From Bacteroidaceae bacterium (GTDB taxonomy: Bacteria > Bacteroidota > Bacteroidia > Bacteroidales > Bacteroidaceae): a DNA stretch of 33,615 nucleotides. The translations under genes were made by a program, and so were the position numbers. Position 1 is the first letter of the stretch. Every line of letters starts with the position of its first letter. The stretch covers positions 1 through 33,615 of the forward strand of contig JAFYPH010000064.1 in the NCBI GenBank assembly GCA_017547585.1. The letters are read 5' to 3'. Positions 22,963 through 31,057 of this stretch are shown here, in pieces. The notes under the pieces were generated by a model. That model did not search any database. It was given only the letters and a program-made list of their open reading frames with translations, and was not told the origin of the DNA.

Positions 22963-25900
22963 TTACAGCCTCTGCAGTTCTTCGATGAACGCTGCGGCTC
23001 TCTCCACATTTTTTACATTTTCCACGGTGATTATGCAGCGTCCGTCGCTCTCGCGCATGTTGCATTTGAAGTTGCTCGCGGGCAGGTGGGCAAGAATCTT
23101 TCCGAAGAGCTCGCTCTCGTAATATGGGCTTCGTCCGTCCACGAGGAACAGGTTCATTCGTCCGCCCTTAAGGTAGATTTTCTCTATTCCCAGCTCTTTG
23201 GCCTTGTGGCGCAGCGACACTGTGCGTATGAGTTCTTCGGCTGCTTGTGGCATCTGTCCGAAGCGGTCTTTCATCTTTGCGTGGAACTTTTTAAGGTCGT
23301 CGTCGTTGGTTATCGAGTCGAGCTCGCGGTAGAGCAGAATACGCTCGTTGCCATCGGGTACGTAGAGTGGCGGGAACAGAAGTTCGAGGTCGCTCTCTAT
23401 GAGACATTCGCTTACGTAGCCGCTGCTCTTCTCTGCGCTCTCATCCTCGGGCAGAATGCCTGCAAACTCCTCTTCTTTAAGCTCTTTCACTGCCTCGGCG
23501 AGAATCTTCTGATAGGTCTCGTAACCAAGGTCGGCGATGAATCCACTCTGCTCGGCGCCCAGCAGGTTGCCCGCGCCGCGGATGTCGAGGTCCTGCATGG
23601 CGATGTTCATTCCGCTGCCAAGCTCGCTGAAGCTCTCGATAGCCTCCAGACGTCGGCGCGCCTCGCTGGTGAGGGCATCTTTCGGGGGTGTCAGCAGGTA
23701 ACAGAATGCTTTGCGTTTGCCGCGTCCTACGCGTCCGCGCATCTGGTGCAGGTCGCTAAGGCCGAAATTCTGCGCTTGGTTGATAATTATGGTGTTAACA
23801 TTGGGAATGTCTATTCCATTCTCCACGATTGAGGTTGCAATGAGCACGTCGTAGTCGTGGTTCATAAAATCGAAGAGAATCTTTTCGAGCTCTTCGGGTG
23901 ACATCTGTCCGTGGCCTATGCAGACGCGTGCGTCGGGTACATGTTTGTTAATCATGCGGGCAATCTCCTGCATGTTCGAAATGCGGTTGTTTATGAAGAA
24001 CACCTGTCCGTTGCGGCTGAGCTCGAAGTTTATCGCCTCTTTTATGGCTGTGGCGTCGAAGCACTGAATCTCTGTGTATATTGGGTGGCGGTTGGGTGGC
24101 GGTGTCTGTATCATCGAAAGGTCGCGCGCTCCCATTATCGAGAATTGAAGTGTGCGGGGAATGGGGGTGGCGGTCATTGTCAGTGTGTCGACGTTCACCT
24201 TCATCTGGCGCAATTTCTCCTTTACGGCGACGCCGAATTTCTGCTCCTCGTCGATGATGAGCAGTCCCAAGTCTTTGAATTTTATGTCTTTGCCCGTGAG
24301 TCGGTGGGTGCCGATAACAATGTCTATCTTGCCCTCTTCGAGCTCTTTCAGTATGCGTTTGCTCTCTTTTGCCGAGCGTGCGCGGCTCAGGTATTCTACC
24401 GTGCAGGGGAACTCTTTCAGTCGCTCCTTGAAGTTAAGATAGTGCTGATAGGCGAGCACGGTGGTGGGCACGAGCACTGCCACCTGCTTGCTGTCGGTGG
24501 CGGCCTTGAAGGCTGCGCGTATGGCAACCTCGGTCTTTCCGAATCCTACGTCGCCGCAGACGAGACGATCCATGGGGCGTCGGCGTTCCATGTCCTGCTT
24601 CACTTCGTTGGTGGCTTTCAGCTGGTCGGGGGTGTCCTCGTAGATGAAGCTCGCCTCGAGCTCGTGCTGCAGGTAGGTGTCGGGCGTGAATGCGAATCCC
24701 TCCTTGCTGAATCGCTCGGAGTAGAGCTTTATGAGGTCGCGGGCAATGTCCTTGATTTTCTTTTTGGTGCGCTCTTTCATGCGCTCCCATGCTCCCGTTC
24801 CCAGCTTGTTTACGGTGGGTGGGTCGCCCTCTTTGCCTTTGTACTTTGATATTTTGTGCAGGTTGTGTATCGACACGAATACTACGTCGTCGTTTTTGTA
24901 AAGAAGCTTTATCGCCTCTTGCATGGAATTTCCGCTGGGAATGCGCACGAGTCCTCCGAATTTTCCCACTCCGTGGTCAATGTGCACAATGTAGTCGCCT
25001 GTGCGGAACTCGCTCAGCTCTTTCAGCGTCAGTGCTGCCTTTCCGCCTCGAGCGCGGTCGCTGCGCAGACGGTAGTTGTGGAATCGGCCGAACAGCTGAT
25101 GGTCGGTGAAAAATGCCATGCGCAGGGTGTTGTCCACGTAGCCTGCGTGTATGGTTTTATTTACGCCGGTGAATGTAATTTCGTCGCCGCGCTCGTCGAA
25201 GATGCTCTTCAGACGCTCACTCTGTCGCGCGTCGTCGGCGAGCAGCATTATCTTGTAGCCCTTTGCGAGGTACTCTTTGAACTTGTCGCTCACAAGGTCG
25301 AAGTCTTTGTTGAAGAGTGGCTGCATGGAGGTGTCGAAAGCGATGCTTGTGCCCTCTTTTTCGCTGCCCTGCGAGGGGTGAATCTCCCATCGGCGGGCCG
25401 ACTTCAGGTGTCTTTCAATCTCCACTCCCGACATTAGTTCGGGCATTTCGGGCAGCTTCTCCTCGGATAGTCGGGCCTGCAGCGAGTAGCCCTCGTTGCG
25501 TGTCTTTTCTATGCTGCTCTTGACGAATGAAAAGTCTTTGGCAATGTATATTGTGGCGCGGGGCAGGAACGAGACAATGGGCACGCTCTCTTTGTCGGTG
25601 AGTTTGGGCACGATGGAAATCTCCTGCATGCGCTCTTTCGACAGCTGTGTCTCCACTTCGAAAGTTCTTATACTCTCAATCTCGTCGCCGAAAAAGTCTA
25701 TTCTGAAGGGGTACTCCGACGAGAATGAGAAGATGTCTATGAGGCTTCCGCGCACGGCAAACTCTCCAGGTTCGTAGACGTAGCTCACCTCCTTGAACCC
25801 CAGCTTTCCGAGGCGCTTCTCCACCTCTTCGCGTGAAATGTTTCCTCCGACGGCGAGCGGCAGTGTGTTGCTCTCCATCTTCTCCTGCGACACTACCTTT

Positions 25901-26301
25901 TCGGCTATTGCCTCGGGGTGGGTGACAATGACCGTTCCCTGTCGGCGGCTGCGGCTGGCGAGACGGCTCATCACTTCGGTGCGCAGTATGCGGTTGGCGT
26001 CGTCCTCGTGGCCGTACTTCAGCGCACGCTTGAACGACGAGGGGAAAAAGAGCACACGCTTGTCGCCGCATATTTGCACAAGGTCGTGGTAGAAATAGCC
26101 TGCCTCTTCGGCGTCGTTCATGATGATGAAAAGTGTCTGTTTCTCCTCTTTGTGCATGTATCCGGCAATGGCGACGGCGGCGCTGCTGGCCGTCAGTCCG
26201 TTTACCCTGACGATGCTTTTGTGGTCGCTCTCGTCAAGCTGTCGCAGCGCCGTTACTCCCGGGTGCGACGCGTATATCTCTTGCAGTTCTTTTATTTCCA
26301 T
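22963..26301 (-). CDS. mfd: Transcription-repair coupling factor
   Basis: Mfd removes RNA polymerase stalled at DNA lesions and recruits UvrA for nucleotide excision repair. The 1112-residue protein has a UvrB-like N-terminal module (1-330, with FFPSSFKRALKYGHED) and the RNA polymerase-interacting CarD-like domain (about 432-500, from GDYIVHIDHGVGKFGGL). The RecG-like motor has Walker A GDVGFGKTE (583-591) and the DEEQ box (685-688). Motifs TMTATPIPRTLQFSIMGARD and QMRGRVGRGKRKAFCY follow, then the C-terminal UvrA-inhibiting domain. The start at 26301 is preceded by TAAATTTG (26346-26339) on the minus strand. It is divergent from the GT2 gene. Confidence 0.97.
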   Translation of the reverse strand: MEIKELQEIYASHPGVTALRQLDESDHKSIVRVNGLTASSAAVAIAGYMHKEEKQTLFIIMNDAEEAGYFYHDLVQICGDKRVLFFPSSFKRALKYGHEDDANRILRTEVMSRLASRSRRQGTVIVTHPEAIAEKVVSQEKMESNTLPLAVGGNISREEVEKRLGKLGFKEVSYVYEPGEFAVRGSLIDIFSFSSEYPFRIDFFGDEIESIRTFEVETQLSKERMQEISIVPKLTDKESVPIVSFLPRATIYIAKDFSFVKSSIEKTRNEGYSLQARLSEEKLPEMPELMSGVEIERHLKSARRWEIHPSQGSEKEGTSIAFDTSMQPLFNKDFDLVSDKFKEYLAKGYKIMLLADDARQSERLKSIFDERGDEITFTGVNKTIHAGYVDNTLRMAFFTDHQLFGRFHNYRLRSDRARGGKAALTLKELSEFRTGDYIVHIDHGVGKFGGLVRIPSGNSMQEAIKLLYKNDDVVFVSIHNLHKISKYKGKEGDPPTVNKLGTGAWERMKERTKKKIKDIARDLIKLYSERFSKEGFAFTPDTYLQHELEASFIYEDTPDQLKATNEVKQDMERRRPMDRLVCGDVGFGKTEVAIRAAFKAATDSKQVAVLVPTTVLAYQHYLNFKERLKEFPCTVEYLSRARSAKESKRILKELEEGKIDIVIGTHRLTGKDIKFKDLGLLIIDEEQKFGVAVKEKLRQMKVNVDTLTMTATPIPRTLQFSIMGARDLSMIQTPPPNRHPIYTEIQCFDATAIKEAINFELSRNGQVFFINNRISNMQEIARMINKHVPDARVCIGHGQMSPEELEKILFDFMNHDYDVLIATSIVENGIDIPNVNTIIINQAQNFGLSDLHQMRGRVGRGKRKAFCYLLTPPKDALTSEARRRLEAIESFSELGSGMNIAMQDLDIRGAGNLLGAEQSGFIADLGYETYQKILAEAVKELKEEEFAGILPEDESAEKSSGYVSECLIESDLELLFPPLYVPDGNERILLYRELDSITNDDDLKKFHAKMKDRFGQMPQAAEELIRTVSLRHKAKELGIEKIYLKGGRMNLFLVDGRSPYYESELFGKILAHLPASNFKCNMRESDGRCIITVENVKNVERAAAFIEELQRL

Positions 26302-26338
26302 AGTGGTTGGCGCAGTCGTGTCTCTGCTCTCTTTTCTG

Positions 26339-26346
26339 CAAATTTA
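26339..26346 (-). promoter_or_regulatory. Candidate -7 element of the mfd promoter
   Basis: Minus-strand TAAATTTG, followed by C, matches TAnnTTTG and lies 38 bases before the mfd ATG. No exact TTTG occurs about 19 bases upstream, so the match is partial. Confidence 0.45.
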
Positions 26347-26464
26347 CGCTTTTTATTTATTAATTTTCCGTAAATGTTGCATTTTGCCTTTGCGAATAGG
26401 CTCTTTTTAGCTGTTTTTAAACAAATTTATTTGTTTGTTGTGCGCTTTTACGGGTAAAAATAGC

Positions 26465-26472
26465 TATTTTTG
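26465..26472 (+). promoter_or_regulatory. Candidate -7 element upstream of the GT2 gene
   Basis: TATTTTTG matches TAnnTTTG and lies 25 bases before the ATG at 26498. The nearest TTTG upstream (26434-26437) is 27 bases away, longer than usual, so the -33 is uncertain. Confidence 0.4.
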
Positions 26473-26497
26473 CGATAAATTACAGAATTGTGTAAAA

Positions 26498-27241
26498 ATG
26501 GCAAAGAGCGACAGTGTAATAATTATTCCCACATACAATGAGAAGGAGAATATCGAAAAGATGATTCGCACTCTCATGGCTCTCGAACACAGTTTCGACA
26601 TTCTTGTGGTGGACGACGGCTCGCCCGATGGTACGGCGGCTATTGTGAAGCGAATGCAGGTGGAATTCCCCGAGCGTGTTTTTATCATCGAGCGTTCAGG
26701 AAAGCTGGGCCTTGGAACGGCCTATATTGCAGGTTTCAAATGGGCGTTGAAAGAGGGCTACGAGTATATTTTTGAAATGGACGCCGACTTTTCGCACAAC
26801 CCCGACGATGTTCCCCGTCTCTACGAGGCGTGTGCCGTCGATGGTGCTGACCTTTCGGTGGGCAGCCGTTACGTTACGGGTGTCAATGTGGTCAATTGGC
26901 CTATGGGTCGTGTGCTCATGTCCTATTTTGCATCGAAGTATGTGAGGCTCATCACCGGACTACCCGTGTACGATACTACGGCAGGCTTCAACTGCTACCG
27001 TCGCTCGGTGCTCGAGACTATCGACCTCGACGCTATCCGCTTCAAGGGCTACGCCTTCCAGATAGAGATGAAATTCGTTACTCACAAGTGCGGCTTCACG
27101 ATTAAGGAGGTGCCTGTGATTTTCGTCAACAGAGTGCTGGGCGTCTCTAAGATGAGCGGCGGAATCTTCAGCGAGGCTTTCTTCGGCGTCATCAGCCTGA
27201 AGGTGGGCAGCTGGTTCAAACGCTATCCTCAAAAGAAATAA
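26498..27241 (+). CDS. Polyprenol monophosphomannose synthase-like glycosyltransferase (GT2)
   Basis: This 247-residue GT-A enzyme resembles dolichol-phosphate mannose synthase, which moves a sugar from a GDP-sugar to a polyprenyl phosphate to make a membrane donor. Motifs include VIIIPTYNEKENIEKMI (N-terminus), LVVDDGSPDGTAAIV, GLGTAYIAGFKWAL, the metal-binding EMDADFSHNPDDVP and the late GYAFQIEMKFVTHKCGFTIKEVPVIF. No C-terminal membrane segments follow, as in the soluble type of the family. I start at the ATG at 26498; the reading from 26435 adds 21 residues without family resemblance. It opens a plus-strand operon of six genes. The actual sugar is not determined from sequence. Confidence 0.92.
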   Translation: MAKSDSVIIIPTYNEKENIEKMIRTLMALEHSFDILVVDDGSPDGTAAIVKRMQVEFPERVFIIERSGKLGLGTAYIAGFKWALKEGYEYIFEMDADFSHNPDDVPRLYEACAVDGADLSVGSRYVTGVNVVNWPMGRVLMSYFASKYVRLITGLPVYDTTAGFNCYRRSVLETIDLDAIRFKGYAFQIEMKFVTHKCGFTIKEVPVIFVNRVLGVSKMSGGIFSEAFFGVISLKVGSWFKRYPQKK

Positions 27242-27253
27242 ACGATTAAATTT

Positions 27254-27799
27254 ATGACACAAGATACTAACAGACAGTTCGAGTGCGTCATTGCACGCTG
27301 TCGCGACCTCTTCGCAAAGAAATTGCACGACTACGGTGCTTCGTGGCGCATAATGCGTCCCGAGTCGCTCACCGACCAGATATTCATCAAGGCCAAACGC
27401 ATACGCACTCTGGAGACAGTGCAAGAGAATCTCGTGGGCGAGAGTATCTCTTCGGAGCTTATAGGCATTGTGAACTACGGAATTATTTCGCTCGTGCAGC
27501 TGGAGCTGGGCTACGCTGACGTGTGCGACATCGACGCTGTGCAGGCTCTTGCCCTTTACGACAAGAAGGCGACCGAGGCTCTCGAGCTTATGAAAAAGAA
27601 AAACCACGACTACAACGAAGCGTGGCGCGGAATGAGAACTTCGTCGTACACCGACCTCATCCTCACAAAAATCTGCCGCACCAAGCAGATTGAGGACCTC
27701 GACGGCGCTACACAGGTGTCCGAGGGTGTCGATGCCAACTATATGGACATGATAAACTACGCGGTATTCGGGCTTATAAAGAATGGCTTCGGAGAGTAA
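27254..27799 (+). CDS. DUF1599 domain protein with an internal duplication
   Basis: This 181-residue protein belongs to the DUF1599 family (I recall the Pfam name nucleotide modification associated domain 1), of unknown function. It consists of two clearly related halves: residues 23-82 (KLHDYGASWRIMRPESLTDQ ... IVNYGIISLVQL) and 115-176 (KNHDYNEAWRGMRTSSYTDL ... MINYAVFGLIKN). Shared features are HDY, AW/SWR-MR, TD and the NY near the end of each half. No signal peptide or membrane segment is seen. It follows the GT2 gene by 12 bases and overlaps the next gene by 17 bases, so it is part of the operon. Confidence 0.85.
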   Translation: MTQDTNRQFECVIARCRDLFAKKLHDYGASWRIMRPESLTDQIFIKAKRIRTLETVQENLVGESISSELIGIVNYGIISLVQLELGYADVCDIDAVQALALYDKKATEALELMKKKNHDYNEAWRGMRTSSYTDLILTKICRTKQIEDLDGATQVSEGVDANYMDMINYAVFGLIKNGFGE

Positions 27800-29117
27800 G
27801 ATAAAGAGCAGGAGTGTGCTGTTGCTGACCAATCTTTGCCGATTGCTGTTGGCGGCTGTCTTTGTTGTCTCGGGCTTTGTGAAGGCTGTCGACCCCAAGG
27901 GGCTTCTGTATAAATTGCAGGAATATGCTACGGTCTTTCTTCCCGATGCTAACATCGACGAGACATTGCTCCTTGTGGCGGCTCTTGCGCTTTCGGCGGC
28001 AGAGTTTGTGCTGGGAGTGCTGCTGTTCATGGGCACGTGCCGACGCTTTTCGGCGATAGCCGCGCTTGCCATCATGCTGCTGTTCACTCCGTGGACGCTG
28101 GTGCTCGCCATCTGGAACCCCGTACACGACTGCGGCTGTTTCGGCGATGCCTTTCAGATGTCCAACTGGGCTACATTCTTCAAGAATGCACTACTGCTGA
28201 TGATGGCGGCCTTCCTGTGGGTGAAGCGCAGCCGCATTGTGCGTTTCATCAGCACCCGCGGCAGTTGGATGGTGACACTCTTTGCCATTGTGTATGTGGG
28301 AACGGTGCAGTATAATGGCCTTGTGCATCTGCCGGTGATGGATTTCCGCCCCTTTGCGGTGGGCAGCGACCTCAACGAGGGAGTGCACGATGTTCCTGCC
28401 GAGTACAAGCTTATTTTCCGCTACGAGAAGGATGGAAAGGTTGTCGAGCTCGACAGCGAGGGCGCTCCCGACAGCACATGGAACTATCTGGGTACGCGAA
28501 GCGACATTATCAGCGAGGGCGTTCCTGCCAAGATAGAGAATTTCTTCTTCATGGGCATGGAGCGTGGCGACGACATCAGCGAGCGTCTGCTGGGCGACAG
28601 CACCTATACGTGTCTGCTGGTGATTGCCGACGTTACTGCTGCCGACGAGAGTCGCGCCGACAAGATGAACGATATTTACGACTATTGCGTCGATAATAAT
28701 ATACAATTCTACGCGCTCACCTCTTCGCTCGACGAGGATGTGGAGCTGTGGAGAAAGCACACGGGTGCCGAGTATCCTTTCTATGCGGCCGACAATCTGC
28801 TGCTGAAGACAATGGTGCGCTCCAACCCCGGGCTCCTCGTTGTCAAGAGTGGCAAGGTGGTTGCAAAGTGGAACGTAAAGGATGTCCCCGAGCTCTACTC
28901 GGACAACAGCGAAGAGGATGTCATCGACGAGTACGCCGATTTTTATCAGCTACTCAAGAAGGTGTCGGGCGACACTAACATCAACAGCCTGTTCCATTGG
29001 ATGTTTATGTTCTTCACTCCGCTGCTGTTTATATTCCTTGTCGACGTCACCTTGTGTCGCATAAGAAAAGAGAAAAAAGAGCCCGTGCCCGAGGCACAAA
29101 ATGAAACTGAAAAATAG
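27783..29117 (+). CDS. DoxX/MauE-like membrane protein with a C-terminal thioredoxin-like domain (BT_3928 family)
   Basis: This 444-residue membrane protein starts with a DoxX/MauE-like four-helix module (residues about 12-145). It contains the redox-associated motif DCGCFGDAFQMSNWATFFKN (Cys117 and Cys119), a fifth hydrophobic segment near 160-180, and a soluble part. Residues about 275-370 resemble a thioredoxin fold: TCLLVIADVT, then NIQFYALTSS, and a cis-proline-like loop NPGLLVVKSGKVVAKW (348-363). The CXXC active site is missing. A last membrane segment (about 403-424) is followed by a charged tail. The function is unknown; an envelope redox role is inferred from the motif. The place before tpiA matches the Bacteroides arrangement as I recall it. 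Confidence 0.8.
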   Translation: MASESKIKSRSVLLLTNLCRLLLAAVFVVSGFVKAVDPKGLLYKLQEYATVFLPDANIDETLLLVAALALSAAEFVLGVLLFMGTCRRFSAIAALAIMLLFTPWTLVLAIWNPVHDCGCFGDAFQMSNWATFFKNALLLMMAAFLWVKRSRIVRFISTRGSWMVTLFAIVYVGTVQYNGLVHLPVMDFRPFAVGSDLNEGVHDVPAEYKLIFRYEKDGKVVELDSEGAPDSTWNYLGTRSDIISEGVPAKIENFFFMGMERGDDISERLLGDSTYTCLLVIADVTAADESRADKMNDIYDYCVDNNIQFYALTSSLDEDVELWRKHTGAEYPFYAADNLLLKTMVRSNPGLLVVKSGKVVAKWNVKDVPELYSDNSEEDVIDEYADFYQLLKKVSGDTNINSLFHWMFMFFTPLLFIFLVDVTLCRIRKEKKEPVPEAQNETEK

Positions 29118-29156
29118 ATTTTTTTAATTAATACAAACTACTAAAATTTTAAAGAA

Positions 29157-29915
29157 ATGAGAAAAAACATTGTTGCAGGAAACTGGAAAATGAACAAGAA
29201 CCTCCAAGAGGGTATTGCTCTTGCAAAAGATCTTAATGCAGCTCTCACAGCTGACAAGCCCAACTGTGATGTTGTAATCTGTACACCTTTCATCCACCTT
29301 GCTTCTGTTGTTCCCGCTGTTGACGCTGCTATCATCGGCGTTGGTGCAGAGAACTGCGCAGACAAAGTATCAGGTGCTTACACAGGTGAGGTTTCAGCCG
29401 AAATGGTTGCTTCAACAGGTGCTAAATATGTAATCCTCGGTCACTCTGAGCGTCGTGCTTACTACCACGAGACAGCAGAGATTCTCAAAGAGAAAGTACA
29501 GCTTGCTCTTGCTAACGGCCTTACACCTATCTTCTGTATCGGTGAGGTTCTCGAGGAGCGTAACCAGGGTATCCAGAACCAGGTTGTTTACGAGCAGATT
29601 GCAGGTTCACTTTTCGACCTTTCTGCAGAGGATTTCTCTAAGATTGTTCTCGCTTACGAGCCCGTTTGGGCAATCGGTACAGGCTTGACAGCTACTCCCG
29701 AGCAGGCCGAGGAGATCCACGCTTACATCCGTTCGGTTATCGCCGAGAAGTGGGGCGCCGAGGTTGCTGACAACACATCTATCCTCTATGGCGGTAGCTG
29801 CAAACCCTCTAACGCAAAAGAGCTCTTCGCTAACCCCAACGTAGACGGTGGTCTCATCGGTGGTGCTGCTCTCAAGGTTGAGGACTTCAAAGGTATCATC
29901 GACGCATTCAAGTAA
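29157..29915 (+). CDS. tpiA: Triosephosphate isomerase
   Basis: TpiA interconverts dihydroxyacetone phosphate and glyceraldehyde 3-phosphate in glycolysis and gluconeogenesis. The 252-residue barrel has substrate-binding Lys11 in AGNWKMN, catalytic His96 in [13 protein letters not shown] and catalytic Glu168 in [12 protein letters not shown], followed by the phosphate loop and [11 protein letters not shown]. Codon choice differs from the neighbours: more GCT, GTT and GGT ending codons, as expected for a highly expressed gene. The 39-base gap upstream is AT-rich and A-rich just before the ATG, without a TAnnTTTG match, so it is probably read from the operon as well. Confidence 0.98.
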   Translation: MRKNIVAGNWKMNKNLQEGIALAKDLNAALTADKPNCDVVICTPFIHLASVVPAVDAAIIGVGAENCADKVSGAYTGEVSAEMVASTGAKYVILGHSERRAYYHETAEILKEKVQLALANGLTPIFCIGEVLEERNQGIQNQVVYEQIAGSLFDLSAEDFSKIVLAYEPVWAIGTGLTATPEQAEEIHAYIRSVIAEKWGAEVADNTSILYGGSCKPSNAKELFANPNVDGGLIGGAALKVEDFKGIIDAFK

Positions 29916-29919
29916 TCTG

Positions 29920-30363
29920 ATGAAGAGAGCGATATTATCGATATCAGCAATATTATTCTGTGCCTTCACTCTGTCGGCACAGAATAATATTGTCAATGAA
30001 TTGCAGCGCGATGTTCAGGGTAAGGGCAAGGTGAAAATAACACAGCCTGCCGCACTCACCAACCTCATGGGCTCCATTGCCGTGAAGGGCGAGAAACGTC
30101 AGGTCGAGGGCTATCGTGTGCTTGTCTATTCGGGTAACAATTCCCGTGCGGCACGTGACGAGGCCAACAAGATGGCGCAGTTCATGCGCGAGAATTTCCC
30201 CGGTGCCGAGGTTTACGTCGAGTTCGACCCTCCTGTAAGGTCTTGCCAGTATGGCGACTATCGTACGCGCGAAGAGGCCGAGGCGGTGATGTTCAAGCTG
30301 AAGGCTACAAAGAAATTCAAGGAGATTTCCGTTAAAAAAGGCATAATCAATTTGCCCTATTAA
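29920..30363 (+). CDS. Secreted SPOR domain protein
   Basis: This is a 147-residue protein with a signal peptide ([20 protein letters not shown], cleaved before QNNIV) and a C-terminal SPOR-like domain from about residue 55 to 145. The SPOR part shows [20 protein letters not shown] and [18 protein letters not shown], matching the usual pattern of aromatic and RT-E/A residues. SPOR domains bind denuded glycan strands of septal peptidoglycan, so a periplasmic wall-associated role is likely. I chose the ATG at 29920, four bases after the tpiA stop; a longer reading from 29848 would overlap tpiA and lacks a signal peptide at its start. Confidence 0.85.
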   Translation: MKRAILSISAILFCAFTLSAQNNIVNELQRDVQGKGKVKITQPAALTNLMGSIAVKGEKRQVEGYRVLVYSGNNSRAARDEANKMAQFMRENFPGAEVYVEFDPPVRSCQYGDYRTREEAEAVMFKLKATKKFKEISVKKGIINLPY

Positions 30364-30382
30364 TTTTATAATCGAGGAATTT

Positions 30383-30967
30383 ATGTCCGAAAGAGAAAGT
30401 AACAGCGAGATTTTTGAAGGTCTTATGGCCAACTGCCGCAGCACGTTGCAGCTGCTGGGCGAGGATGCCGACCGCGAGGGATTGCTCAAGACTCCCGAGA
30501 GGGTGGCAAAGGCGATGTTGGCTGTAACTTCGGGCTATGGCGAGGATCCGCAGGCTATTTTGCGCGGCGCCATGTTCAAGGAAGATTACAGTCAGATGGT
30601 TGTCGTGAAGGATATTGATTTTTACTCCCTTTGCGAGCACCACATTCTTCCCTTCTTCGGAAAGGTGCATGTGGCCTACATTCCCAACGGCTATATTACC
30701 GGTCTCAGCAAGATTGCCCGTGTGGTCGATGTCTACGCCAAGCGCCTTCAGGTGCAGGAGCGTCTCACCTTGCAGATTAAGAATTGTATTCAGGAGACGC
30801 TCAATCCTTTGGGTGTGATGGTGGTTGTCGAGGCGCAGCACCTGTGTATGCAGATGCGCGGCATCAAAAAGCAGAATTCCGTTACTACCACTTCCGACTT
30901 TTGCGGTGCCTTCAATCAGGCAAAGACAAGGGAGGAGTTTATGAATCTTATCAGAAACAATAGATAG
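30383..30967 (+). CDS. folE: GTP cyclohydrolase I
   Basis: FolE converts GTP to 7,8-dihydroneopterin triphosphate, the first step of folate synthesis and also a source for queuosine precursors. The 194-residue protein carries the zinc ligands Cys84 and His87 in [12 protein letters not shown] and Cys155 in [10 protein letters not shown]. It also has [19 protein letters not shown], and the late [12 protein letters not shown]. It is the last gene of the plus-strand operon, 19 bases after the SPOR gene, and a classical terminator follows at 31028-31053. Confidence 0.97.
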   Translation: MSERESNSEIFEGLMANCRSTLQLLGEDADREGLLKTPERVAKAMLAVTSGYGEDPQAILRGAMFKEDYSQMVVVKDIDFYSLCEHHILPFFGKVHVAYIPNGYITGLSKIARVVDVYAKRLQVQERLTLQIKNCIQETLNPLGVMVVVEAQHLCMQMRGIKKQNSVTTTSDFCGAFNQAKTREEFMNLIRNNR

Positions 30968-31027
30968 CCTGTTGTTTCGAGGAGTAGTTGTGGGCCTCTC
31001 TCTCATTGTCGAGAGGGCTCGTGCGCG

Positions 31028-31053
31028 TGCGGCCGAGTGCCGCATTTTTTTTT
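31028..31053 (+). terminator. Rho-independent terminator after folE
   Basis: TGCGGC (31028-31033) pairs with GCCGCA (31039-31044) around CGAGT, followed by nine T. An additional hairpin (CCTCTC at 30995-31000 with GAGAGG at 31011-31016) lies just before it. On the opposite strand the hairpin has no T-tract, so it serves folE and not dnaG. Confidence 0.92.
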
Positions 31054-31057
31054 GTTT

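Noticed and set aside
23911-24849. Plus-strand open frame (312 codons) opposite mfd
   Set aside because: Antisense to the well-conserved Mfd motor domain; composition is that of a shadow frame.
26960-28111. Minus-strand open frame (383 codons) across the GT2, DUF1599 and DoxX-like genes
   Set aside because: It crosses three co-directional plus-strand genes and lacks any motif.
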